This document shows positions 1-11,627 of a stretch of 64,000 bases of DNA, one piece after another. This DNA is from Centropus unirufus. Taxonomy: Eukaryota > Chordata > Aves > Cuculiformes > Centropidae. The notes below the pieces were generated by a model, which was given only the letters and a program-made list of their open reading frames with translations, was not told where the DNA came from and did not search any database. Location of the stretch: positions 299,546 through 363,545 of the forward strand of contig VYZI01000207.1 of the NCBI GenBank assembly GCA_013397695.1. The letters are read 5' to 3'. A program made the position numbers and the translations under genes. The first letter of the stretch is position 1. The number at the start of each line of letters is the position of its first letter.

Positions 1-512
1 CTTAACTTGGTAGACACCAGTGGTGGTGTGTGTTCGGTCGGGTTTTTTTTACACAGCAGTTGGTTTTGCTGGAAACCTGCTTCACCTGATGGCTTGAGGA
101 AAGGCTGGTTATAAATAATCCTTAAAACATCACAGTTTTAACTGTGATTGCATATGTATTGCTATTAAAACCTACCTTAGTATTCTAAAAGCAACGGAAA
201 GATAATTTTTAAAGGCTGGGGAGGAGAACCAGGCACTTTGAAGTTCTGTCTCTTATGAAAGGGGAAGAAGGAGCAGCTAAATTTGAGCCACAACTTGTTT
301 TGTAATACTAAAGGTTTATAAAGCCAGCACTGAAGTGTTTGTGTAATGACTTCCAAAGTCTCTGGAAAACCAGCAGTTGTTTAAACAAATAAACATTCGC
401 TATGGTCTCTGAAATCCCTCTGTTGCTGTGCTGCAGATCTGAAAATGAAGCTGATCAGAGGTAAAACTTAATTGAGAAATGCAGCAAAAGCAACTCTAAG
501 CAGTAGCTGTGT

Positions 513-755
513 GAATAATAGAACCACCAGGTTGGAAAAGACCTTTGAGATCATTGAGTCCAGCCCTACCTGTCCACCACTAAACCAGGTCCTTGAGTAC
601 TTTGTCTGCCTGTCTTTTAAATACCTCCAGGGTTGGGGACTCAACCACCTTCCTGGCAGCCGTTCCAGTGTTTGGTAACCCTTTCAGTGAAGAATTTTTG
701 TGTCCAATCTGAACGTGCCCTGGTGCAGCTTGAGGCCGTTTCTCCTTGTCCTGAA
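513..755 (-). mobile_element. CR1 LINE fragment, 3' end
   Basis: Read on + it begins AATAATAGAACCACCAGG, then GGTTGGAAAAGACC and the CR1 tail through CCAATCTGAACGTGCCCTGG and TTGAGGCC. This is the antisense of the CR1 3' region in the AATCACCAGG-tip subfamily. It is 5'-truncated, as most CR1 copies are. The 3' tip is mutated and there is no coding potential. Confidence 0.9.
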
Positions 756-1398
756 GAAGAGCTATGTTCTGTAAACAATCCTATATCCCTGGTTGCTGGC
801 ACTGTGCTAAACCAACACAGATCAGGTTCTGGCTACAGTCACACTGGTGGCAGAGCTACTGATTGAGCAGGACTGGGAGTGTAGAGGAAGGTGGAAAACC
901 AACTTATCACCCATTGGTTTGGAATCATCTCTTTTGGATGCATCACCTGGTGTGGGGAACCTGCAACCCATGTGACAAATGACCACCTGGGTCTCGGTCA
1001 TTTTTTTCGAAGATTCCCCCCAGTCCCATGCTGGGCAGCAAGAGAAAACTTAAGACACTTTTTTAATCTGGTGCAGGTAGAGGTGCCACATCTTTCCTCT
1101 TCCAAGAAGAGCATTTTACCTTTGGTGCTGAAATCCTAATAAAGAGATTTAGGGTTTCTTCCATATATTACTTACGGTATTGTCATATGGAATAAAGGTC
1201 TCGTTTGTTCACAGCAGTGTGTGAGTACTACCCTGGCTTCAAAAACCTTGTAACTAAGGTAGTCCAGAGGCAAGGGAAGAGGCACAGAAATATTTGGTTT
1301 TTATGACATTGTGTGGCTGGCTCTGGTTCCAGGTTAACCTGGGGAGTGCAGCGGCTTCTGCAGAACAGACTGGACCTAGGGCCAAACATTGGAATATG

Positions 1399-1531
1399 TG
1401 CCCAGGGCGGTGGTGGAGTCACCAGCCCTGATGTGTTTAAAAGCTGGGTAGATGAGGTGCTCAGGGGTCTGGTCTAGTAGCGGACAGGTACTTTACGATC
1501 TCAGAGGCCTTTTTCAACCTCATGGTTCTGT
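1399..1531 (+). mobile_element. CR1 LINE fragment, 3' end, decayed
   Basis: The sense CR1 3' region is recognised from CCCAGGGCGGTGGTGGAGTC, AGCTGGGTAGATGAGGTGCT and GATCTCAGAGGCCTTTTTC. It is about 130 bp and degraded at the ATTCTATG tip. It is opposite in orientation to the copies at 513-755 and 5192-5702. Confidence 0.85.
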
Positions 1532-4070
1532 GCTTCACTCTGCTCCTGTTTATGGTTGCTTTTGCTGCATTTCTCAGTTTTTTACTTCTGATCAGCTTCA
1601 TTTTCAGGTTTCCAGTGCAGCAGCAGAGGGATTTCAGTGACCACAGCGAATGGTTATTTGTTTAAACAATGAATAAACAAGATTCCACCAACCTGTGCTG
1701 GGTTGGGAGCATGGAGAAGGTGGCCACGGTCGTGAGGCATTGCAGGTGGATCGGGCTCTGCAGGCTCCTCCAAGAGCAATTGGATACTTTTCCTCGGCTC
1801 CTGCCTGTTACGTGTTTTGCCTCCCAGTACAAAATTTGGCAGGTTTTATATTACCTTTCTTACAAGTGACCACTTTTATGACAGAACCTCGCACTTTAAA
1901 AGCACAACACCTTGTAATTTAGACTTGCGGTCTCAAATGCATTTTATATGTTGCTGCAAGTATTTTGTCTGAGTTTTGTTTTGGGCTTGTTTTTTTTAAC
2001 CAGCCTAGACTTGGACAATCAGGGCTGAGTAAGACATTAAAGGACTTCCCTTATTTACTGTATAAACTGTCTTGCATGCATACAGAGGATTAGGGACCTG
2101 TGTTTAAATGTCTTCCCCATTGTGAGATTGGCTCTCTCCTCTTTTAAGAGCCCATAGTTCCTGGCCATGAGCAAACCGGCATTGCAGCACATGGCAGAGA
2201 AACAGGTTTTCCCTGGGCTGTGGTGTAACTTGGAGTCAAGCAAAGGACAAGCTGCCTTAAAGACGTCATGTCCCCACTTTTACCAGAACCTCAGGGGTTT
2301 TAAGACAAATCTTTCAAGCATTTTTGCACATAAGTAGCTTTGTTCATACTGTTTGACAGTTTGTTTTCCCATACAGAAAGTGCTTGGTATGGATAAATGC
2401 TTACAGGGTTGGACATTTCATGCACGTTAATAGTTAACAAAAAGACTATGGGAGTATCAGAAAGGACAAACAATCACGGATGTGGTGGCTTGCCGGCACG
2501 GTGTGGGTTTCCCACAGTTGTGTAATCTGGTCATTGTGTGAACTCTTGAGAAGCTGGTACAAAAATTGGCTTCCTTGAGTTATTGTGTTAGAAATGCAGT
2601 GAACATTTAAGGAATATGAGAGGGCAAGATGAACTAGGGAATGTTTCACACTCTTCCCTTCTCCCTCAGCATATTAAATCTGATTATTAGAAGAATCCAG
2701 CACCATTAAATTCTGCTGAGAGCCAGCAGCACGTGGAGCTGCGTGGTGGTTACATGTCTGTACACACTTTGAAGATGCAGGCCGTAAACCAGTGCATTTG
2801 TGGTCCACGTTTCCTCTCAGCTGTACAGAAATAAGACATCTCATTATTACACATCAGGTTTGGACCTATTCTCTCCCTTTTTCCTGGAAAATTGCAGGAA
2901 GGTGGGTAGCATCCTGTTCCTTAGGTATTATATTTGTGACTCTGGACCAGGTCTTGTCCTAGGAGATTTTTGCTTTTAGGCCTCGCAATGTAATTGTAAG
3001 ACAGAGTGAGAGTAACAAAAATAGAGAGGAAAGAGGGCTGGAGAGTGATGTGAGAAGTCAGTGTGCAGTGTGGCTGTTCTTCATGGCCACCTCTGAAGAT
3101 TACTTTAGGATGCTGTGGACTGCGAGGTGGCTTGTGACATTGAAAGCTTCCAGCTTCTTACCCTGCACTAAGTAAAAAATCAGTCCCATTTATTAAAGTT
3201 TGGCTTTGTGAGGAGCAAATACGGTCTCTAGTTCAGTATTGGCTTGGTTCTGGGAAACAGAAGGGTATGTGGCATTTGCGGGCCTTAACACCCTGTGCTA
3301 GAGCAGTGCAGGAAGAATCCATCTGAACTTGTTCCCTGCTCAGCTTCATGGTCATTCCAGCTAAGAATTCCCAAGGATTTTGGGGGGTGTGTGGACAGTC
3401 CCATTAGTTCATTAGACAATTACTGGCCAGGTAATTTTCTGACTCTCTCCAGAATGCAGTTACAGCTCTGCATCTTAATAATAATTCTTTTCTGAAAGAT
3501 TAAGTAGTTAATTTGCTTAAGTATTCATTTTATTGCTTTTTATGTATTTTCTTTTAAAATTGGCTGGCTTCCCTAAAAATAAGTTGAAGGAGAAAATAAA
3601 TACGCTGTTGGTTGTGCTCACAATAGTGCCATTGTGCAGAGCAGAGCGAGGATCGTTTCCAAACGGCCCCAGGTGAAATCTAATGGGAAACCGGTCTGAG
3701 TTCACTGGTAGAAAGAATTCGTCTTAGATAAACATCTGATCCAAGTTATACTACTTGGTATTATTCCTTCTCTGATTAAGTTCTAATTTTTATTTTTTTA
3801 TTTAATAAATATAGGTGCATTGGCCAGTTGGAATAAGGAGGCTGTTTTATTGCCTTTAATGTGGATTCTATAAAAATGGTTGTTTGCAAGTTACTCTGAT
3901 TTATGGGGTTGCTGCAGCTTTTTCTTATTATTGAAAATGGTCGTTCTCTGTAAACTGTTTCTCCTAGAGAGGATGCTCGGCGTCCTAGCAGCAGTGGCCT
4001 TTCAGACACAACTGGCATTTCTGAAGAAAATGCTGTGTTAATATTTGGTTTATTGTAGCATTCAAATGTG

Positions 4071-4088
4071 TTCCTTCTATGTTTACAG
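4071..4088 (+). other. splice acceptor of the first MNAT1 exon
   Basis: A pyrimidine-biased tract (TTCCTTCTATGTTTACAG) ends in AG immediately before the conserved codon GAG. The tract is short, with T-rich sequence also further upstream. The acceptor position is fixed by the phase-0 match to MAT1. Confidence 0.9.
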
Positions 4089-4214
4089 GAGAGCTCCAGT
4101 CTTCCTGCTTCACTGCTTTTAGCTCAGCATAAGGACAGGTCTACTCAGCTAGAAATGCAACTGGAGAAACCCAAACCTGTCAAACCAGTCACATTTTCCA
4201 CGGGCATCAAAATG
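4089..4214 (+). CDS. MNAT1: MNAT1 internal coding exon (MAT1, roughly residues 188-229)
   Basis: The exon is 126 bp, 42 codons, phase 0 at both ends. It follows a pyrimidine-rich stretch ending TTTACAG and is followed by GTAAGA. The translation starts ESSSLPASLLLAQHKDRSTQ and ends KPVTFSTGIKM, which I recognise as MAT1; compared with the human protein as I recall it, only three residues near the start differ. MAT1 is the third subunit of the CDK-activating kinase (CDK7, cyclin H, MAT1). It stabilises CDK7-cyclin H and tethers the kinase to TFIIH in the nucleus. This exon covers the segment between the central helical region and the C-terminal CDK7-cyclin H-binding region. If exon numbering follows human, as I recall it, this is exon 6 of 8. 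The upstream exons (RING finger, coiled coil) are outside the window. The open frame continues a few codons upstream of the acceptor by chance, so an upstream start should not be called. The identity is very secure. Confidence 0.96.
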
Positions 4215-4220
4215 GTAAGA
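4215..4220 (+). other. splice donor after the first MNAT1 exon
   Basis: GTAAGA directly follows the ATG (Met) codon that ends the conserved exon. It is a good match to the GTRAGT donor consensus, although the upstream base is G of ATG rather than the common AG dinucleotide. Confidence 0.9.
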
Positions 4221-5191
4221 GTTGCTATTTTCTTTTGTTTTTTTTTCAATGCCTTTCAGAAGACCAAAGACTCTCTCATATGAAATGTAGAGTTTGTTTA
4301 ACCTGAGTTGCATATTGCAACTGCTCTCTTCCAATTAAGCAATTAAATGGGAATTAATCTAAGAATTTCATTATTCATCTAGTTGGAATATTTGAAAAAA
4401 ATATGTATGTATTTTCATTGCATAGTTCTCACAAACCAAGCCATGCTTTGTCCCTGCAAAGTTATGGTGTGCTTGAATTAGCTTCGTCTCATTTGTTCAC
4501 CAATTCTGGATTGTGGAAGTTCAAGAACAGGCTGCACTTTCTCCTGATTTACTTTAAGCATTGGAATAACCTGTGAGTATTGGATAGACAATTGAGAAAA
4601 TGGTGCCAAGTGGTTAAGGATGCAATTTCCATTGTTTTTGAACTCTAGGAAGCAACAAGTACTTCTGTAAGCGTAGCTATGGTGACAACTAAAGATCTCT
4701 CAGCATTCTTGTTCTTTTTACTGACATGATACGAGGATGCATCAGCCTGTGTGGAAATGTATAACTTTGTGGAGGGACTTAGTAGTGGGAGGATGAGTTA
4801 CTGATGTTTTTTGGACTTTACAGGTTTCCAGGTTTGTTTTAAATCTCTGAAATCTTTAGGTTCTGTATTTTAGAATTGATAATAATACATAATGCCTTGG
4901 AAATAACCAACGTTCTCCATCCTGCACAACTAAGAAGTTGGCAAAGTGAAAACCTTTGTATAACACTAGTGTCCCATCCATTAATGAGTTTATTTTTTCA
5001 GGGAGATCTGTGCTGTGTTCATTATCCCCTAAAGAATTCACAATGTAGAAGCATTTGCAGTTTATTTTTCCAAGGGTAATGTCAGCTTTGTGAAGCTGTG
5101 CAGATTGTTTTCTTGTTTTCCTGTAGCATGAACAATATTGTCTTCATTTTTATCTTAAAATCTAAGAGCTGGGGGGAGATCAATCTACTTT

Positions 5192-5702
5192 GTAGAATCA
5201 TAGAATCACCAGGTTGGAAAAGACCTCTGAGATCATCGATCCTGACCAATACATCGATACCTGTCCAATACTAAACCAGATCCTTAAGTACCTCATGTGC
5301 CTGTCTTCTAAATCCCTCCAGGGATGGGGACTCCATCACCTCCCTGGCAGCCCTTCCAGTGCCTAATGACACTTCTGGTGAAAATTTTTTTTCTAATGTC
5401 TGACCTGAATCTGCCCTGGCACAGCTTGAGGCCATTCCCCTTTGTCCCATCCCCTGGCACTTGGGAGAAGAGACCAACACCCACTTCTCCACACCCTCCT
5501 TCCAGGCAGTTGTAGGCTGTGATGAGGTCTCCCCTCAGCCTCCTCTTCTCCAGGCTGAACAACCCCAGCTCCCTCAGCTGCTGGTCATAACCCTTGTTCT
5601 CCAACCCCTTCCCCAGCTTTGTTGCTCTTCTCTGGATGTGCTCCAGCCCCTCAAGGTCCTTATTGGTACTGACCCCAGGATTCGAGCTGCGGCCTCACCA
5701 GT
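5192..5702 (-). mobile_element. CR1 LINE fragment with decayed ORF2 end
   Basis: It begins TAGAATCATAGAATCACCAG on + and runs about 510 bp to GGATTCGAGCTGCGGCCTCA. Read on -, it contains the CR1 ORF2 C-terminal coding region (for example ELGLFSLEKRRLRGDLI in the frame ending near 5308) followed by the short 3' UTR and tip. Frameshifts separate the coding blocks, so it is a dead copy. It lies about 1 kb downstream of the first MNAT1 exon. Confidence 0.95.
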
Positions 5703-8700
5703 CGAGACGTTTTCTGTGGAGAATCGAATGAACAGGAACTGCTCAGTGTTCTGTTCAGAAAATATTCTAAACTCAATTCCTATATTTTTCTTGCTGTTCA
5801 AGACATATTGTTGAGATTCCTTAAAGCTGTTGGCCTTTTTTGTTTGGGAAAAGCAAGATGATAAGCTTATGCTCCATGATGAGGACCATGGAAGTACTTC
5901 CTAATGCATTTGAAAATGGATATTAAATGCAGTTTGCTGTAGCAGACCTTTCATGTCTTCAACCCTAAAGAAACTTCATCCAGGAATGGTGAAGGATTTG
6001 GATGAGGAGATTTCTGGCATTGTGACGTTTAAGTCATAACCTTGGGAATAACAGGGGATTCTCCAGATAACCAATTGTCACTTTATCAGTGTTCAGAAAG
6101 TGTGAGTAGATAACTGACTTAATTTCTTCAGCCCCAGACAAAGAACCGCCCTGAATGACCTTAGTCCTTAACTAAAGAACAACTTCATAAAATAGGAATA
6201 AACCCAGTTAACAAAAAAATCAGGAGAGGGATAAACTGAAGTTGGTGACTGCTATTTATGGAAAATGGTTTGCATCCAGCAAAACAGATTTTACACTGAT
6301 AAAAGTGCAGATTTTCTTGAGGAAGAGGAATGTTTCCATTTTTTCTTTATGGAGTGCTTGATGTAGTTATTACTTGACACGGATTTTTCAAATTACATAG
6401 ACATTGTGTTAGAAATAATAACAGTATTGAGATGCTGCATGATTAATTAACTGGAAAACTTGTCATTTCTAGAGTCATTGCTGGTTACCACGGCATGGGA
6501 ATATTTCTGTGGGTGTTCACAGGGCAATGTCTGGAAGCAGATGTTGAATTTCTATGGATGACGTGCGAGTTGGCCGTTCACAGGGCCGCTTTGGCAAGCT
6601 GGCCTCGTGTGAATGAAGTGTGTTTTAATATGGCTAAATGCAAAATTACAAATAGCAGAGTAAATAACAGACTCTGTGAAGAGGATTTGGAAGTTTAGCT
6701 AAGCAAGTCAAGCAGTTAAACCCTTCACCACAGCGTGTGCGTGGGGGGAACTGGAGATGTTAATAGTCCAGCAAGAAACGGGGCAAGATGTTGTCTTCTA
6801 AAGGCAGTATTGGGAAGAGGCATGGGGTGAAGAGTTCTACTGCCTACTCTTTGAATGCAAAAGTCAGAAAGAATGCAAGGAGAAGCCACAAAGATCTGTT
6901 CAAAGGCAGAAAGAGAAGTGTCGCACTGCACTGCACTCTGCTTCTGGTTTAAGGGAAGGTTAAGGTGTGACTCACTGCAAGTCCCTCCTCAGCCCAGACC
7001 ACACCAGGTCTGCACAGCACAGACAGTAAACGGAGCAAGAACTGGTGACCTCAGCTAAATAAGTCAGTAATAAACAGGATCTGAAGGAACAAGTAAGAGT
7101 TAAAGTTCAGTGTTCCACTGGTTGATTGGCCTGACTGTTAAAAGGGACTCTGGAATTCGATGAAATCTCTGATTCAGATTGGGACTGGAATGAGTCTTGG
7201 AAAGTCACTGCAGATGAATGAGAGTTGTTCGGCTGTGAATTGAGTTCATTTCGTGAAAAGCAGCACTGCTGATTGTATGCGACCTGTGACCGTGTGTTCT
7301 AGTGACAGTGTAAGGTGAATTCTCACTCACCTCATGAGATACTTCGTATGTTCCAGGTTGAACGTTTTTCTGCGAACCCGAGATGCTCAGTCCATTCATT
7401 TTGCATGATCATACATTTAACCTGGGTAAAGCTTTTGTTGCACTGCGCTTCAAGGGCACAACTCTTCACACTTAGCTTTAGCTCAGCTCCTCTCTGTGCC
7501 TTGGGGCTCTCACTGCTCAGGTGGGGGCAGCTCTAGGGAAATTCTATGAATTTCCTAAGAAATAGAGGTCCAATTAATGCCCTGTTTGGCTCAACAGTTG
7601 TGCAAATCAAGTGTGGTTTCTGTGAAAGGTCTGTGTTGTGCTCACTGTTAGAGTTTTGGCAGCACACATCAAATGAGTCACTGTGTGCGTTCTTCCCCTG
7701 TGCTTTTATTTCTTCCTAATAGTTTGCCCACTGACCTTTTCTGGTGGGTGTTCTCCTTAATTTGCTTTCAAAAGAAGGGAATCCAGATAGAGCAAGCTGA
7801 AATGCTGACTAATCCAGAGCTTGTGTATACACAAAGACTGTGAAAATATTGCAGTTGTGGCAATCCACCCTGTTTTTTTTTGTTTTTTTTTCCCTAGCTT
7901 AAAGTGGAGTGTTTTTCCTGTGATGGTCTTGGTTGGAGATGTTCTTCAGCCTCACTGATAATTGGACATGTTGCTGTGTTTCTGACTTGAGGCATGCTCC
8001 TTCTTGTCTCCGGGCCCTGCTCAAGGAAGTTGGCTTATTTAAGGTCTCATTTAATGCTTCCAGGGGGAGGAGGGAGTGTCTTTCACTTGTAAGCTAAGCA
8101 AGAGCATCCCCTATAGCACAAGGCAGATAATTAGCTCATGGGGATAGGGTCTCCTTTACTTTTCCTTCGGGTTAAATTGAGTTCTTTTTGCTCCTTTCAA
8201 GTGGAAGCTATTTTTCTTTTAACTCAAACTTCTAAATTTCCTTTTAATTGGTTATATCATCTGTTCACAGAGCAAATTTACCTAATCTATCGGTTTGATT
8301 GAGTTCTGCAAGTGGGGGGAGAAGAAGCTTCAGAGTTCCCTGCTAATTGTTCAGCATATCTGCATATGTAAATATCTTAGTAAATCTTATCCCAAATAGT
8401 TGTAAAACTACAGAAGAAAACAATCTTTAATTGCTAAGAGTACTCTTTCCTGTCAATGCCTCTACTTCAGATTTTTGTAGCCATCAGAAAAAGCAAAGGT
8501 TGTCAGAAATTAATGATGCTTCTAGCATTTCTAGAGCTTATCAGGATGTGCAAAACAAATCTGAGGTCTGGCAATAGAGCTGTTCTGTTTCATTGGTGAC
8601 TATAGTGACCATTTCTCATTAAGAGGTAGCTAATTTTAATGTATAAAAGAGGTGCTCAATATGCATTGCACATGAATGGTGGTTTACAAATGTAGCAGGA

Positions 8701-8889
8701 ATTAATTTCTCTGGAGTAATTTAGTTTTCTTTTTTGTTTTCTCTTTAGTTTTCTGGTGTTTAGAGAACTATAGGGAGCCTATTGGTGCTTGTAGATCTGT
8801 GCTTTACAATACCATTGCAGTTAAAAATGCACAGAAATGTGTATGTATGTAACTCCTCTTTAATTCATTTGAGGATTAGGAAAAATGTC

Positions 8890-9100
8890 CTAGACATTAG
8901 GTAGAAATTCTTCATGCTCAAGGCCCTGGCACAGGTTGCCCAGGAAGGCTGTGGCTGCCCCATCCCTGGAGGTGTTCAAGGCCAGGCTGGATGGTGCCTT
9001 GAGCAGGCTGATCCAGTGGGAGGTGGCCCTGAGCTTGGCAGGGGTTTTGAACTGGATGGGTTTTAATCTCCCTTCCAACCCAAACCATTCTGTGATTTGG
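8890..9100 (+). mobile_element. CR1 LINE fragment, 3' end (GGTTTGGGTTGG-tip type)
   Basis: The sense CR1 3' region shows GCACAGGTTGCCCAGGAAGG, CATCCCTGGAGGTGTTCAAG and the end CCAACCCAAACCATTCTGTG. The tip differs from the AATCACCAGG subfamily, so a second CR1 subfamily is present. It is about 210 bp and 5'-truncated. Confidence 0.93.
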
Positions 9101-10471
9101 AACTGGGAGCACAGGAGCCTCTGAGTCTGCTGTCCATCTTTTTTGTGTGTTTGTAAAAACCTGGAGTGCCTTGAAGTAGCCCCACCGCCTGCTCTTTTCA
9201 GCAGGTTCCATGCGGCCTGCCCCATCCCTTTTCTGTTCCTTCCAGTTCTATAAAGTTCCTTTCCTCCCTTCCCTCAGGCTCCCAGGAGACTTAGCTCAAG
9301 TGCTGGGATTCTTGAAGCAATTTCATGTAGTTAAAAACTCAATTACCTCTAATTGGATTGCCCACATATGCAGGAAAAGAACATGGGTGTCCTCTGGCCG
9401 CCTACCACTCAGAAGAGTTTGCTTTTGACATTTTATACCCCAATACCTCAAAACTGAGGTAATGCATCGTTGGCCATTCACTTTGTACCATGCTTTTTGT
9501 TTTATCACTTAATAGCAGTCGGAGAATTTATTAATAGAACTATTGGTGCAGAGTGATGCATGTGCTTCGTCATCGCCAAGGTGGTGGCAGCCCCTCTGAG
9601 CTCGCAGTTGATGTGTCAGGGAGGGAGGGGAACCAGATGCCCGGACGGGATGTACACACCCAGGAAGGAGGAATAGGATCCAGCCCTACTGAATTCCTAA
9701 CCTCGTGTCTCTTCCGCTGAGCTGGGCTCCCATCTCCTGTCACATTTAACTTTCTGTGTGTCTGAATGTTGCCAGGGTTTTGTTCCAGGGCTTGTAGTTG
9801 CAGGCCAGTCCTAGCTGAGTGCTGGGGAGAGCAATGGACAGTCCGGAGCAGCCGAAGCTTGCAGGAGGGAGCAGTCGAGTTGGAATTTCAGAGGAATGGA
9901 TCCGTGTCAGACCCAGGATGTCTAGGACACCTCAGGAATGCTCATTACCGCTAGGCTGAGCGCACAAGTGCTAGGGAATAGATTCCATGCAGCAGTACCC
10001 TCACAGCATTATTGGAATGGGAAATAATGTTCTTGCTTTACATTATGTGGAGCTATTTCTCTTAAAACATTGACCTCATCAGCTCAGGTCAAACAAACTG
10101 TTCTTCGTTATTGCCTTTTCCTACAATATTGCTTCCTGTGCAAACAACTGCTCAGCGGCTGCTTCTGTTTCTTTTATAGCTTGTGGAGCAATTATCAAAA
10201 ACCCTGTTCCAAATGGGAAAAAAAAGAACTTGTCAAAATAGCTTTTTAATCAATTGTGCGCCTTCAGAGTCGCTCAGACGTATGCCAGGTGCTCTGAGGT
10301 GAGTGTAGCGCATGTTACCCTACGGTTTAGACTGCAACTATTCCGCAGCTCCTGAGAGTGCTTTGCCAGCCCCTCTGTGTGACCTGGAACTATTTCAGCC
10401 TTCCAGCCTTCCTTTGCCAATCCTTCCTGCTCTGCTTTCCTTGGTTTGTTTGTTCATTTTGGTGTGCTGCC

Positions 10472-10492
10472 TTTTTTTTTTTTTTTTTTTTT
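10472..10492. repeat. poly(T), 21 nt
   Basis: An uninterrupted run of 21 T in a pyrimidine-rich setting. No retrocopy was recognised on the side where a reverse-strand tail would place one. Confidence 0.95.
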
Positions 10493-10519
10493 CAAGTGCT
10501 CTTAGTATTTGCCTAAAGT

Positions 10520-10535
10520 TAATAAATAAATAAAT
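10520..10535. repeat. (AAAT)n microsatellite
   Basis: About four units of AATA/AAAT, 28 bases after the poly(T) run. Confidence 0.85.
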
Positions 10536-11161
10536 CAAGCCCATTTCCTTCCTTCAGTGTTAGCTCAGCTGGTCTGTCTTCAGGCTGAAACGCCTCAGAT
10601 GGAATTGATTTCATTGAGATGTATGCCAGGAGGGGTTTAATTGGTGTTTTGGTTTTAGTCTTCATTTGGCCCATGCTCCCTGCATTTCTTCTTTGCAGCT
10701 GGGTGGAACAGCACCCATTTCGCAGCGCTTCATAGTTCAGAATCACAACAGAATCACAAGGCATGGTTTCCAGAGGAAGTGGGGTCTTCGGGCATCTCGA
10801 TCCTCTTGGAATAGATGTGGTTTTTTAGAGAGTGTGCACATAAAGGTGAAGTATTTCGGTTGCACTCAGCATTATCTAAACCTCCAGCAGGATTCCAGCT
10901 GGATCTGTACCACGAAGCTGCTGCCTTGCCCTTGCAGCCTGGGAGTCTGTGCGTGGTGGCTGTGTCCCACCTCAGTGCTCCAACACCCTGGGCTGGGCAT
11001 CAGTCCCATGAAGCAGAGTCCTGGTGCAGAGGAAACCCCAATGTGCTGGTAAGAGGGGGTTTTAGTGCTTTCCAGCAGGCATCTGGATGAAGGTGCTCAG
11101 AGAACCAGCACTGCTGGCCGAGCAGCTTCCCTGGAGTGGAGATTCACGGGGGATGCATGGT

Positions 11162-11627
11162 TGAGGGTGTTGAGGTTCTGGAATGCATCCAGAGAAGAGC
11201 AACAAAGTTGGGGAAGGGGCTGGAGAACAAGGGTTATGAGGAGCAGATGAGGGAACTGGGATTGTTTGGCCCGGCAATGAGGAGGCTGAGGGGAGACCTT
11301 TGCAGTGCCTCCAACTACCCGAAAGGAGGTTGTACAGAGATGGAAGCTGGTCTCTTCTGCCAAGTGACAGGTGATAGGATGAGAGGAAATGGCCTCAAGC
11401 TGCACCCAGAGAGGTTCAGGTTAGGCATTGGGGAAAAAATTTTCACCAAAAGGGTCACCAAGTGCTGGAGCAGCTGCCAGGGAGGTGGTGGAGTCCCCAG
11501 CCCTGGAGGGATTTAATAGGTGGGGAGATGAGGCGTTTATAGATATGGTTTAGCAGCACACAGGTACGGTTGGACTTGATGATCTCAGAGGTCTTTTCCA
11601 ACATGGTGATTCAATGATTCTATGATT
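11162..11627 (+). mobile_element. CR1 LINE fragment with decayed ORF2 end
   Basis: About 465 bp in sense orientation, from the region encoding RRATKLGKGLENKGYEEQ and ELGLFGPAMRRLRGDL through the ORF2 terminus to TGATTCAATGATTCTATGAT at the tip. A frame of over 120 codons stays open on + across most of it, but it lacks the reverse transcriptase and is not an autonomous gene. The opposite-strand copy at 15722-16425 lies about 4 kb away and could pair with it in RNA. Confidence 0.95.

Larger units (their letters stand above)
1..4088 (+). other. MNAT1: MNAT1 intron, 3' portion only
   Basis: This is intron sequence upstream of the first visible exon; its 5' end is outside the window. Apart from CR1 fragments at 513-755 and 1399-1531 I recognise nothing. 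Stretches 1-512, 756-1398 and 1532-4070 hold no supported gene, RNA or named repeat. Short open frames occur but none resembles a known protein. I looked for the preceding MAT1 exon (coiled coil ending in AFLDEL) and did not see it here. Confidence 0.85.

Noticed and set aside
4068..4088. Extension of the first exon's open frame upstream of the AG acceptor
   Set aside because: These seven codons precede a clear splice acceptor and are not part of MAT1.
6840..7060. Possible old CR1 or similar LINE sequence (AAGGTTAAGGTGTGACTCAC)
   Set aside because: Only one short phrase resembles old sauropsid CR1; the rest does not align by eye.
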